Assembly (NCBI GenBank): GCA_016466735.1
Contig: JAAOED010000018.1
Coordinates: forward strand, 1 to 59,200
Origin: Weissella confusa
GTDB lineage: Bacteria; Bacillota; Bacilli; Lactobacillales; Lactobacillaceae
Direction of reading: 5' to 3'
DNA: 59,200 nucleotides
Made by a program: the position numbers and the translations under genes. This document shows positions 7,388 through 15,557 of the stretch, piece by piece; positions within the stretch are counted from its first letter, which is position 1, and every line of letters begins with the position of its first letter. Below the pieces are notes generated by a model. It had not been told where the DNA came from. It ran no database searches and saw only the letters and a program-made list of their open reading frames with translations.

Positions 7388-7403
7388 CGTATCTGGAGGA
7401 AAT

Positions 7404-8702
7404 ATGATGACAATTCAAAATGGGTTAAACGGCCAATTACGTGTAGCGAGTGATAAGAGTATTACGCACCGGGCGATTATCTTAGGTGCTATGGCGGTCG
7501 GTAAAACGCATATTATGCAGCCATTACTATCAGACGACATACGTCAAACAATTCATGGCGTACAACAGTTGGGGGTAAATGTCGTTATCACCGAAGATAA
7601 CGACATTATCATCGATAGCTTGGGGATTGCCGATATTCAAAAGCGTCAATTTGATGAGCCGATCGCGTTTAATTTTGGTAATTCGGGGACAACGACACGA
7701 TTAATGATTGGTTTATTAGCAGGTTTAGGAATTCCAGCGGTGATTACGGGTGACGCCAGTCTTAGTCAGCGACCAATGAATCGAATTGTGGATTTGCTTA
7801 CTGGCTACGGCGCTGATATTACAACGACGGATGGTCATCTACCAGTCACCATTCGAGGTGGCATCATGACTGATGTGATTAATGAAACGTTAAAGGTGCC
7901 TTCAGCGCAAATCAAAACAAGTTTGCTCCTTGCCGGTTTAAGTGCCGGAGTGCCAGTTATTGTTTTTGATGATTTTCAAACACGAAACCACACCGAAAAC
8001 ATGTTGCCTAGTTTCGGGGTTACGGTTGATTGTCAGGGTGGCATGATTTTTGTTTCAGGTGATCAGCGACTAACAGCGACTACGGTTTCGGTACCGGCTG
8101 ATATGTCGGCAGCTGCATTCTGGCTGGTTGGTGCGACGTTGCAACCAGGAAGTGATATTGTCTTGCAGGATGTCAATGTGAACGAAACACGGTCCGGCAT
8201 TGTTAAAGTGTTACGTCGGATGGGAGCAACCATCACATTGCTGAATGAACGAGTTCAAAACGGTGAACCGATTGCTGATGTCCGTGTCGTCAGCGTGTCA
8301 CAGTTAATCGGCACGACGGTTCAGGGAGAAGAAGTGACCACTATGATTGATGAATTGCCGATTCTGACGTTAGCACTTGCGCGATCTGAAGGTGATAGTC
8401 GAGTCATGGATGCCGGCGAATTGCGTGTGAAAGAAAGTGATCGCATTAGCACCGTGAGTGAAACTTTAGTGGCGTATGGTGCTGACGTTAAGCCGACACC
8501 AGACGGTTTTTTGATTACCGGGGTGTCAAGATTGCAGCCGCCGGCTGAGTCATTATCCAACCACGGTGACCACCGGATTGCGATGCTGCAATCGATTGCA
8601 CAATTACTGACAAGCAATGATACCCCGCTTGCTGACCAGGCAGCAATTGCCGTGTCATATCCTGATTTTAAACGAGATATGGAGGTGCTAATGCATGTTT
8701 AA
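7404..8702 (+). CDS. aroA: 3-phosphoshikimate 1-carboxyvinyltransferase (EPSP synthase)
   Basis: It catalyses the sixth step of the shikimate pathway, joining phosphoenolpyruvate to shikimate-3-phosphate. The roughly 432-residue protein has the conserved N-terminal SDKSITHRAIILGA (substrate binding), GNSGTTTRLMIG (PEP-binding region), KVPSAQIKTSLLLAG, and the C-terminal RVKESDRI and NHGDHRIAM motifs. GGAGG (7395-7399) precedes two adjacent ATGs (7404 and 7407). An upstream in-frame TTG at 7359 lies inside the attenuator terminator and is rejected. aroA is the first gene of an operon with tyrA, aroK-aroQ, an MFS gene and aroC; its end overlaps tyrA by 8 nt. Confidence 0.95.
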   Translation: MMTIQNGLNGQLRVASDKSITHRAIILGAMAVGKTHIMQPLLSDDIRQTIHGVQQLGVNVVITEDNDIIIDSLGIADIQKRQFDEPIAFNFGNSGTTTRLMIGLLAGLGIPAVITGDASLSQRPMNRIVDLLTGYGADITTTDGHLPVTIRGGIMTDVINETLKVPSAQIKTSLLLAGLSAGVPVIVFDDFQTRNHTENMLPSFGVTVDCQGGMIFVSGDQRLTATTVSVPADMSAAAFWLVGATLQPGSDIVLQDVNVNETRSGIVKVLRRMGATITLLNERVQNGEPIADVRVVSVSQLIGTTVQGEEVTTMIDELPILTLALARSEGDSRVMDAGELRVKESDRISTVSETLVAYGADVKPTPDGFLITGVSRLQPPAESLSNHGDHRIAMLQSIAQLLTSNDTPLADQAAIAVSYPDFKRDMEVLMHV

Positions 8703-9501
8703 AATTGCAATTTGGGGATTGGGCGCAATGGGAGCAGCGATAGCCGAACGCCTGAGGCAAGCACCGGACTATGAAGTATTAGGATTTGATATTGAGTCAG
8801 CGAATATCCGTGATGCATTAGCAATTGGTGTGATTCATGGTGCTTTTGAACCCAAGGAAATTAGTGAAATGACGTTTGACTTAGTAGTCATTGCAGTGCC
8901 GCCAACGGAAACGGTGGCTATTCTACAAAATCTACACACGACCGACTTAATTGTTGATGTGGCATCAGTTAAGCAGCCGATTATGACAGCGACTGAGCAT
9001 TTACCACATTTTGTCGGTGGCCATCCAATGGCTGGTACTGATGAAACCGGTCTTAACGGTCGGCGAAAAGTTATGCTCGAACAAGCACGTTTCTTCTTGA
9101 TGGGCGAAAAATCTGACCGCCAAAAAGTAGCTGAATTATTGGCGCCATTGGGTAGCCAGTTTGAGACAGTTACCGTTGAACAACATGATGCATTAGTTGC
9201 ACTCACAAGTGATGCAACCCATTTAATTGCGGATGCCTTGGTTGCAACATTAGGTGCCAATGAAAATAAACAAAAGCACGAGTTCGTCGGGCCAGGATTT
9301 CTTGATACGACGCGGATAGCTGTAGCTAGTCCGAACCTGTGGACACAAATATTATTAAACAATCGGACGGCCACGATGGCGGCGGTAGCGGACTTTATGA
9401 CCGAACTAACACGGCTAAACGATTTAGTGGCCAATGGAGACGCTGACCAGTTATTGTTGGCGCTAACAAATATTCAACAAATTAGGAGGGGGTTAGGATG
9501 A
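8695..9501 (+). CDS. tyrA: Prephenate dehydrogenase
   Basis: It oxidatively decarboxylates prephenate to 4-hydroxyphenylpyruvate, the committed step to tyrosine. The 268-residue protein has an N-terminal NAD-binding GLGAMG motif (residues 8-13), VDVASVKQPI, and GGHPMAGTDETG with the catalytic His (about residues 107-118). A helical dimerisation domain follows. No C-terminal ACT domain is present, so tyrosine feedback at this enzyme may be absent, which fits control by attenuation of the operon. The ATG lies within the last codons of aroA. The stop overlaps the aroK start (ATGA). Confidence 0.93.
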   Translation: MFKIAIWGLGAMGAAIAERLRQAPDYEVLGFDIESANIRDALAIGVIHGAFEPKEISEMTFDLVVIAVPPTETVAILQNLHTTDLIVDVASVKQPIMTATEHLPHFVGGHPMAGTDETGLNGRRKVMLEQARFFLMGEKSDRQKVAELLAPLGSQFETVTVEQHDALVALTSDATHLIADALVATLGANENKQKHEFVGPGFLDTTRIAVASPNLWTQILLNNRTATMAAVADFMTELTRLNDLVANGDADQLLLALTNIQQIRRGLG

Positions 9502-10268
9502 ATATATTATTAATTGGGTTCATGGGTGCCGGGAAAACAACGGTTGGCCAAGAATTGGCCCGTGATTTGGGTAAGCATTTTATTGATTTAGATCAAGAAA
9601 TTGTCGAACATGTTGGGCAACGGATTCCAGCGTTCTTTTCACAAGTCGGTGAACCGACTTTCCGTGAAATTGAGGCGAAGATGTTAGCAAAGGTCCTTGA
9701 ACAACCTGATACCGTCATCAGTACTGGTGGTGGGGTCATCGAAACCCAAAGTTGTATGGATTTGATGAGCCGACCAGATGTTTTTACCATTTGGCTAAAT
9801 AGCGACTTTAGTACTGTGACTGAACGACTGTTGATGGCTGATGACATGCGTCCTTTAATGCAGCAACACTCATTGGCGTCCTTCTTTAAACTTTGGCAAA
9901 ATCGACAGGTTAAGTACGCTCGTATGGCAGACTTAATGATTACAACTGATAGTAAAACCCCTAACGAAATTGTTGATGAAATTACTCGCCATCTGGATGA
10001 ACCCACCGTTTTGGATATGATTCGCAGTCAAATTGATAGTGTTGATCGGCAGATATTACAGGAAATGGTGACGAGGATGGCGTTAGTTGATGAGGTTGCT
10101 GGTATTAAAGCTAATCATAAGCTGGCGGTAGTTCAACCTGGTCGCATGCTTGCTATGCGAGAACGACTACAAAAACGATTTAAAAATATTTTGCCAGATC
10201 AGGTAGTTGCGGACTACTTAAATCTGATGACAACCACGGCGATTCAACGAGAGGAGGCACAAATATGA
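9498..10268 (+). CDS. aroK-aroQ: Shikimate kinase-chorismate mutase fusion protein
   Basis: Residues 1-165 are a shikimate kinase: P-loop GFMGAGKT (7-14), D32, R57, the GGG loop (STGGGV, 75-80) and MRPL in the lid (117-120). Residues about 172-256 are an AroQ-type chorismate mutase: MIRSQIDSVDRQIL with R176, TRMALVDEV with R193, GIK with K204 and PGR with R216. The usual RE pair of the mutase active site reads RM (216-217). The protein would catalyse shikimate to shikimate-3-phosphate and chorismate to prephenate, steps that flank AroA and AroC. It starts by ATGA overlap with tyrA and overlaps the next gene by 4 nt. No frameshift separates the domains. Confidence 0.9.
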   Translation: MNILLIGFMGAGKTTVGQELARDLGKHFIDLDQEIVEHVGQRIPAFFSQVGEPTFREIEAKMLAKVLEQPDTVISTGGGVIETQSCMDLMSRPDVFTIWLNSDFSTVTERLLMADDMRPLMQQHSLASFFKLWQNRQVKYARMADLMITTDSKTPNEIVDEITRHLDEPTVLDMIRSQIDSVDRQILQEMVTRMALVDEVAGIKANHKLAVVQPGRMLAMRERLQKRFKNILPDQVVADYLNLMTTTAIQREEAQI

Positions 10269-11452
10269 GTAAGTTAGTTGCAATTAGGATGCAAGTTACC
10301 ATTTACCTCATGTACGTTGTGCAAGGTTTTGCATTAATTATTTTGGCGCAGACTATGAGTTCCTTAACGAGTATCTGGCACACAAATTTAGCCGGAGCGA
10401 CAGCGGTTGTATCGGCAATCGGTATTGGAAAATTGATTGCTTACCCATTTTTGGGTGAACTTTCTGATCGTTGGCCCCGAAAAACGCTGTTATTACTGGC
10501 GATGGTTGCTTATGGTGTTTTCTTTACACTAGTACCGGTATCAACGCAGATTTGGCAAGGAATTGTTTTAACGAGTTTCGCCGGCATTGCCAATGCCATG
10601 CTGGATGCGGTGGCCTACCCGACGTTACTTGCGCTACATGACGGTCGTTCAAGTGGTAATGTGCTGATTAAAGCCATGATCTCAATTGGTGAAGGGATTT
10701 TGCCGGTCATCATTATCAATTTAAATAGCCACCAATTATGGTTTGGCTGGGTGTTTTGGGTAGCTAGCGCCATTTTAATCATCGCTTTTCTGATTCTAAT
10801 CGGCACACAAATTCCGGAGGTAGAAATTCATTCTGCTGGTGAAAAAACAGCGCCGCATTGGCAGTGGGATGTGGTTCAATTTACATTTTTAGCATACGGC
10901 TTTACCGCCATGTGGTTGATGATTCATTTCACGCAATGGGTAACACGTTACTTTCAACTTGTGCGCGGCTTCGATGAGACAAGCGCCCATTTGCTGATTA
11001 CTTGCTACAGCATAGGTTCTTTGATTGGCGTTGGGCTCGTGTTCCTACTAACTGGTCGTCGATTGCTCCCTGAAAAATGGTTATTGGTGGTCATGAACAG
11101 TGTCGCTTTGTTAAGTCTGATTATGTTGCTGGTTGTTAATACAAATTCAGTTTTCTTGATTAGCATGGCGACAGTCATGTTTGGTATGTCAGCCGCCGGT
11201 GGTGCACTACAGTTAGGCGTTGGGCAACTTATTGCACATAATCCAGAGTTTACCGGGCGAGCAACTGGCTGGTACTTCTTTGCGGGGAGTATCGCGGCAT
11301 TACTTATGCCGATTGTGACTGGACATTTTGCGGAACAACATTTGGCAGTTGTGATGCAAAGCTTGTTAGTTGTTGCGGTGATAAATCTAATTTTAGTTGT
11401 CTCGCATGCTTTGCGGGTGGTCAATTTGAGTGAAACAGAGATAGGAGAATAA
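10265..11452 (+). CDS. MFS transporter inside the aromatic operon
   Basis: The protein has 395 residues and about 12 helices, with the MFS signature loop GELSDRWPRKTLLLL after helix 2 (about residues 59-73). It starts inside the last codons of the aroK-aroQ fusion (ATGA overlap), and aroC starts 2 nt after its stop, so it is translationally embedded in the operon. Context suggests transport of a shikimate-pathway intermediate or an aromatic end product, by uptake or overflow export. The substrate is inference only. A shikimate/quinate carrier or an aromatic amino acid exporter are the main alternatives. Confidence 0.8.
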   Translation: MSKLVAIRMQVTIYLMYVVQGFALIILAQTMSSLTSIWHTNLAGATAVVSAIGIGKLIAYPFLGELSDRWPRKTLLLLAMVAYGVFFTLVPVSTQIWQGIVLTSFAGIANAMLDAVAYPTLLALHDGRSSGNVLIKAMISIGEGILPVIIINLNSHQLWFGWVFWVASAILIIAFLILIGTQIPEVEIHSAGEKTAPHWQWDVVQFTFLAYGFTAMWLMIHFTQWVTRYFQLVRGFDETSAHLLITCYSIGSLIGVGLVFLLTGRRLLPEKWLLVVMNSVALLSLIMLLVVNTNSVFLISMATVMFGMSAAGGALQLGVGQLIAHNPEFTGRATGWYFFAGSIAALLMPIVTGHFAEQHLAVVMQSLLVVAVINLILVVSHALRVVNLSETEIGE

Positions 11453-11454
11453 AG

Positions 11455-12633
11455 ATGCGATACATGACAGCAGGTGAGAGTCACGGGCCAGAAGAAGTGG
11501 CGATTATTGAAGGGATTCCCTCGGGACTAAAGTTAACGAGCGATATGATTGACCGGGAGTTGGCTCGTAGACAGCATGCCTACGGTCGCGGCCAACGACA
11601 GGTGATTGAAACCGACACTGTTTCGATTTTGTCAGGGGTGCGTCACCAAAAGACACTGGGGTCACCCATCACGCTAAACGTGCATAACGATGACCACAAC
11701 CATTGGACGAAAATTATGGATCCTAACACACCAGCGAACGCTGAAAACTCAATGCGTAAAGTAATGCGTCCGCGACCGGGTCATGCAGACTTGGTCGGAG
11801 GTATTAAATACCGTCATCAGGATGATTTACGCAACGTGTTGGAACGGTCATCGGCGCGTGAGACAGTGATGCGGGTTGCGGTTGGCGCCGTCGCCAAAGC
11901 TGTGCTACGCGAAATTGGTGTTGATGTCCATGGCTTTGTTCGTAATGTTGGTCCAGCAAAGAGCGATTTGAGTCGGTTGACAGAGTTTAAATCACTTGAT
12001 GAGCTACGTGCGGTGACGGAAAGTTTTCCGACACGTGCCTTGGATGCGACTGGAGATGAAGCGATGCAAACGGTTATTGACAAAACCAAACGTGATGCGA
12101 ACACTGTGGGTGGAACGGTACAAGTGATGGCAACTGGGATGCCAGTTGGACTGGGGTCATACGTGGCAGCTACCGAAAAGTTAGATGCTAAAATTGCCCG
12201 CGCGATTGTTAGCATTAATGCGTTTAAAGGCGTCGACTTCGGTGGTGGCTTTGACAATGCCGAAAAGTTCGGTGATGAGGTGATGGATGAGATTTTTTGG
12301 GATGCCGAAAACGGATTTACCCGTGGGAGTAATAATCTTGGTGGTTTTGAAGGCGGTATGACTACGGGTGGTGTGATTGTTGTGCGTGGGGTTGTTAAAC
12401 CAATTCCAACGCTTTACCGTCCTATGCAAAGTGTTGATATCGACACGCATGAAAACCATCGTGCTTCAATTGAACGATCAGATACAACCGCTGTTACAGC
12501 GGCTGCAGTAATTGCTGAAGCAATGGTTGCCATTGAATTGGCGCAAGCAGTGCTAGATAAGTTTGATGCCGATAATATTGACCGTCTAAAAGAGCAAGTT
12601 GCGATTTACCGTGAGGAAGTTCGGACGTTTTAA
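11455..12633 (+). CDS. aroC: Chorismate synthase
   Basis: It converts EPSP to chorismate with reduced FMN, the last common step of aromatic synthesis. The 392-residue length is standard. Conserved motifs include TAGESHGPE near the N-terminus (usual GPQ read as GPE), GRGQRQ, RPRPGHADLVG, RSSARETV and GVDFGGGF. It is the last gene of the operon that opens with aroA and is separated by only 2 nt from the MFS gene. AroF/G, aroB, aroD, aroE and pheA are not in the window. No convincing terminator follows directly; about 150 nt later a small gene begins. Confidence 0.95.
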   Translation: MRYMTAGESHGPEEVAIIEGIPSGLKLTSDMIDRELARRQHAYGRGQRQVIETDTVSILSGVRHQKTLGSPITLNVHNDDHNHWTKIMDPNTPANAENSMRKVMRPRPGHADLVGGIKYRHQDDLRNVLERSSARETVMRVAVGAVAKAVLREIGVDVHGFVRNVGPAKSDLSRLTEFKSLDELRAVTESFPTRALDATGDEAMQTVIDKTKRDANTVGGTVQVMATGMPVGLGSYVAATEKLDAKIARAIVSINAFKGVDFGGGFDNAEKFGDEVMDEIFWDAENGFTRGSNNLGGFEGGMTTGGVIVVRGVVKPIPTLYRPMQSVDIDTHENHRASIERSDTTAVTAAAVIAEAMVAIELAQAVLDKFDADNIDRLKEQVAIYREEVRTF

Positions 12634-12731
12634 CCACCCCAACAAACGTTCCCGTATTGTTTGGATGCAAGAGAACATTTGTGATTTTTACCCAGTTTTT
12701 ACGTCTTTTTGCAGTCGTGCTTTCCGATATG

Positions 12732-12759
12732 TTAACCTGTGTTTGTACACGAATATAGA
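12732..12759 (+). promoter_or_regulatory. Possible promoter of the 49-aa gene
   Basis: TTAACC (12732-12737), 16 nt, TATAGA (12754-12759), positioned 24 nt before the ATG. It is a modest match, and read-through from aroC is also possible. Confidence 0.4.
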
Positions 12760-12782
12760 GAAAATCAAAGGAGGAAACAACA

Positions 12783-12932
12783 ATGATTTTGACTGGTACG
12801 AAGGCATGGGCCAAGGCCGTGCTAAAGGATGCAGGTATCAAACGCGTGATGGTTGCCAAGCGCAGTACGCGATTGGCCAACGCATCACTGACGGTGTTAT
12901 ACCGTGAAATCAATCGTCGTGGCTTGAACTAA
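12783..12932 (+). CDS. Small basic hypothetical protein, 49 residues
   Basis: An excellent ribosome site (AAAGGAGG, 12768-12775) precedes ATG 12783. The product begins MILTGTKAWAKAVLKDAG and ends LTVLYREINRRGLN. It is strongly basic (11 Lys/Arg against two acidic residues), has no membrane segment and is probably helical, as in small nucleic-acid- or ribosome-binding proteins. I do not recognise a family. A terminator follows 45 nt after the stop. The frame's strong initiation site and terminator argue that it is translated. Confidence 0.65.
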   Translation: MILTGTKAWAKAVLKDAGIKRVMVAKRSTRLANASLTVLYREINRRGLN

Positions 12933-12977
12933 GCTGGGCGAGTTTGATAGCTTGTAAAAACTGAATAGATGATCATG

Positions 12978-13006
12978 AAGCAGTGCCCACGTGGTGCTGC
13001 TTTTTT
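12978..13006 (+). terminator. Rho-independent terminator
   Basis: AAGCAGTGCCCAC (12978-12990) folds on GTGGTGCTGCTT (12991-13002), followed by a T run to 13006. It ends the unit of the 49-aa gene. Confidence 0.75.
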
Positions 13007-13014
13007 GCACGAAA

Positions 13015-13046
13015 AAAGAGGCTAAGATGCAATTCCTAGCCTCTTT
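13015..13046 (-). terminator. Terminator of D-lactate dehydrogenase
   Basis: AAAGAGGCTA (13015-13024) and TAGCCTCTTT (13037-13046) form a 10-bp stem; on the minus strand it runs into a T-rich tail (13012-13017). Confidence 0.8.
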
Positions 13047-13052
13047 AACTAA

Positions 13053-14738
13053 TTAATAATTTCCCCAGTACTTACGCATGGTGGTTTTACCAACCCCAGG
13101 GTTAAAACTGTTGGTTGGATCATTCTTCTTGTAGTGGGCGACCAGCGCTGGAGCAGCTTCATACAAGTGACCAACATTGTGTTCAGCGGGGTAAATGACA
13201 CCGCGCTTATCTAACAAGGCCAACATTTCCTTCTTCAACTCGTGTGCGTCGACACCTGGCTTCAAAATGTAGTCTTGGTGCATGACATGGTCGAGGAAGT
13301 GGCCGTAGTAGAGCTTGTATTGAATTTTATCTTCAATTTCTTTTGGTAATTCTTCAAACCATTTGAATTCGTTACGTGGTAACGCAATATCAAGTGGCAA
13401 GATTTCAATATGGTCGTCTTGGAAGACTTCTTCGTAACGGATAGCCACACCAGCCGTGACGTAACGGTGAGTGGCAATGCGTTCAGCTTCTTTGTCATCA
13501 AGCTCCAAATAATCACCATCTTCGGAAGCGAAGAATTCTTGCAAGAAGGTGCGGGCCTCGTCGATACCATCGCCTTCCATCTTCAATTGCAAGTAGTGGT
13601 CGTAACGCTTGCTGTAGTCTTCAATACGTTTTGGGAGTTGATTAGGGAAGAGTTGTCCCATGTGCTGCAAAACACGGTCCGGGAAGTATGGCTTGAACGT
13701 TGGGATGTGATCCAAAATACGTTCAGTCGTGGCTTTCATTCCAAATAGGTACGGCAAGACATTAGTCCCAAGTGTTTCGATGACGATCAATGAATCTTTT
13801 CCATATTTCTTAGCCATCTCATAGGCGTCTTTATGCATGTACTCACCAGAAACAGGTAGGTGGGTGAATTCAGACAAAATATGGCGACGCAAACGTTCTA
13901 AGACATCGGGATTATTTGTTCCGATGTAGAAGACTTTCGAAGCACCTTCTTTAGGAAAGGTATCTAGACGCACCGCGAAGGCCGCCAACTTACCAGATGC
14001 ACCTGATACTTCGTACAATTCATTTGGATCGGCGTTGTAACGAGTTGGTGTATCTGAGTCGATGTCACGGACGCGCGCTTCGTAATCACGATTATGACCG
14101 ACGCGCGTGCGACTGTGTGGCACGTTATCAATGTTGAAGTTACGATTTTCAAGATTACTAATGATTTCTTCAGGTGTATCACCCAAGGCGATGCCCAGGT
14201 GGTTCACCAAACGCAATTCATCATGTTCATCGATTTGCGCATACAAAGCTTGTTCGGTGTAGGCTGGTCCACGTTGAATGAGCGCACCACCCGAATTGTT
14301 ATTGATGCCGCCGATGACGGAAGCGCCCAAATTTGAAGATCCAATCACCGAGTGTGGTTCACGACCAATAGCCTTTAAGGCGTTTTCCAACTTGTACAAC
14401 GTCGTACCAGGGAAGGCAAGCGCTTCTTCACCGTGATTAATGAGCTGCATCCCCTTAATGCGCGATCCATTAACAACGACAGCTTGTCGATCGTATCCGG
14501 GTGCGGGAATCGAACCCTCGGTTAAACTCGTATTCGATGCTTGCATAATGATAATCAGATCATTGTCATGCAAGACTTTCAAAACTTCCCAAAGTTCCAT
14601 CAGTGTGCCTGGCAACACAACTGCCAAGGCATCCCCACGGCCTGAACGATAACCTTTACGATAACGCAGTGACTTGTCAGGTGACGTAATAACATGCGAC
14701 TTTCCAACGATAGCGCGTAATGATTCAATTGTATTCAA
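13053..14738 (-). CDS. dld: FAD-dependent quinone D-lactate dehydrogenase
   Basis: This peripheral membrane flavoenzyme oxidises D-lactate to pyruvate and passes electrons to quinone. At 561 residues it matches the Dld (E. coli type) length. It shows the FAD-binding segment around ASNTSLTEGSIPAPGYDR and GSSNLGASVIGGINNNSGG, then the membrane-binding Dld C-terminal domain ending HNVGHLYEAAPALVAHYKK and NSFNPGVGKTT. The start is TTG at 14738, since no ATG is near the GGGGGAT ribosome site. Together with the NADH dehydrogenase at 25.7 kb and the NADH oxidase at 55.9 kb it points to aerobic lactate/NADH oxidation. Confidence 0.92.
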   Translation of the reverse strand: MNTIESLRAIVGKSHVITSPDKSLRYRKGYRSGRGDALAVVLPGTLMELWEVLKVLHDNDLIIIMQASNTSLTEGSIPAPGYDRQAVVVNGSRIKGMQLINHGEEALAFPGTTLYKLENALKAIGREPHSVIGSSNLGASVIGGINNNSGGALIQRGPAYTEQALYAQIDEHDELRLVNHLGIALGDTPEEIISNLENRNFNIDNVPHSRTRVGHNRDYEARVRDIDSDTPTRYNADPNELYEVSGASGKLAAFAVRLDTFPKEGASKVFYIGTNNPDVLERLRRHILSEFTHLPVSGEYMHKDAYEMAKKYGKDSLIVIETLGTNVLPYLFGMKATTERILDHIPTFKPYFPDRVLQHMGQLFPNQLPKRIEDYSKRYDHYLQLKMEGDGIDEARTFLQEFFASEDGDYLELDDKEAERIATHRYVTAGVAIRYEEVFQDDHIEILPLDIALPRNEFKWFEELPKEIEDKIQYKLYYGHFLDHVMHQDYILKPGVDAHELKKEMLALLDKRGVIYPAEHNVGHLYEAAPALVAHYKKNDPTNSFNPGVGKTTMRKYWGNY

Positions 14739-14836
14739 AATGATATCCCCCTATATTTGATTACATTTCTATTATGCGCTTTTTAGCTGGGGATGACGTA
14801 CATATTTATATGCCAATTGAGAAAAAACAGAGATAC

Positions 14837-14922
14837 AAAAGACGTCGGTAATCATTGCTGACTACCGGCGTCTTTTAGAGTCGTGTATTACATGGCTTAT
14901 TCCATGCATTAACGTAACTATA
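14837..14922 (-). promoter_or_regulatory. dld leader: promoter and hairpin, possible attenuator or small RNA
   Basis: On the minus strand, TAGACT, 17 nt, TATAGT (the -10 at 14917-14922) is a fair promoter. About 35-75 nt downstream is a hairpin (14837-14850 with 14863-14876, 14 bp with one wobble) ending in TTTT. dld begins about 100 nt further on. A smaller hairpin (CATGG/CCATG, near 14891-14905) lies between. The transcript could end here as a short RNA of about 75 nt or read on into dld. The structures are visible; the role is inferred. Confidence 0.4.
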
Positions 14923-15042
14923 GCAAATACATTTACACAAGTCTAGTCAATAGTTGTCCTCAAAAAGGGTACAAATCACCCAGAAACAAAACGCAATTAG
15001 TTTGTTATGATTAAGGTAATAAAAACTAAGGAGAATAGATTG

Positions 15043-15513
15043 ATGAGCTATGAAATTCCATCTCCAGCTGACGTGCGAAACGAGCTAGAGAAGCGCCGTA
15101 AGGAACGTGAAAAGTCACCGTTGGTCAAGGTTGCGTTGCACATCACGAATACGTATTTGACGGAGATGGCGATTGAGCTAGCCGTTAAGAAGATGATGTC
15201 ACGTGCTGAAAATGTTTTGGTCAACCCATTGTTGTCAGAAGCCGTGGCTGAATTGCTAGATGAGCCAAAGTACTTCTCCACAGAACAAATTGAAAAGATT
15301 CGCGAAGAAATTCGCGCCGACGCCAAGGTGGATAATCCGCGTGAAGTTTTGCAACAAATTGAAGAATTGTTGCGCGCCGACATGCGTTCATGGTTTGCCT
15401 TTAAGCGTCAGTTGCAAGAAACGTTTGAAGAAGCTGGTTATGCCACGGAAGGCACAACTGACATGAAGATCATCCACCCTGAGTTGATGATTGAAAAGTT
15501 TACATTGATTTAA
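15043..15513 (+). CDS. Hypothetical cytosolic protein
   Basis: The 156-residue protein is charged, mainly helical and has no membrane segment or signal peptide. The start at 15043 (MSYEIPSPADVRNEL) is preferred over the in-frame ATG at 15007 because AAGGAG (15029-15034) lies 8 nt before it. The N-terminal third is rich in Arg/Lys/Glu (ELEKRRKEREKSPLVK), and the middle resembles a helical bundle (EQIEKIREEIRADAK). I do not recognise a family. It is a single-gene unit with its own terminator, convergent with the Mga-like regulator. Confidence 0.7.
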   Translation: MSYEIPSPADVRNELEKRRKEREKSPLVKVALHITNTYLTEMAIELAVKKMMSRAENVLVNPLLSEAVAELLDEPKYFSTEQIEKIREEIRADAKVDNPREVLQQIEELLRADMRSWFAFKRQLQETFEEAGYATEGTTDMKIIHPELMIEKFTLI

Positions 15514-15517
15514 TACG

Positions 15518-15557
15518 AAAAGGCACGTCACCCGATTGTTGGGTAACGTGCCTTTTT
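15518..15557. terminator. Bidirectional terminator between convergent genes
   Basis: Arms 15518-15533 and 15541-15556 (AAAAGGCACGT and ACGTGCCTTTT with inner ACCC/GGGT) form a long stem with T runs in both directions. It overlaps the stop codon of the minus-strand regulator. Confidence 0.9.

Noticed and set aside
14497-14535. Sequence on the minus strand resembling a tRNA T-arm (GGGTTCGATTCCC).
   Set aside because: It lies in frame inside dld and encodes the conserved TEGSIPAPGY stretch; no acceptor stem, anticodon arm or D-arm surrounds it.
14895-14912. Tiny frame ATGGCTTATTCCATGCATTAA (6 codons) as a leader peptide before the gene at 15043.
   Set aside because: No ribosome site, no biased codons and no terminator downstream on that strand close to the gene.
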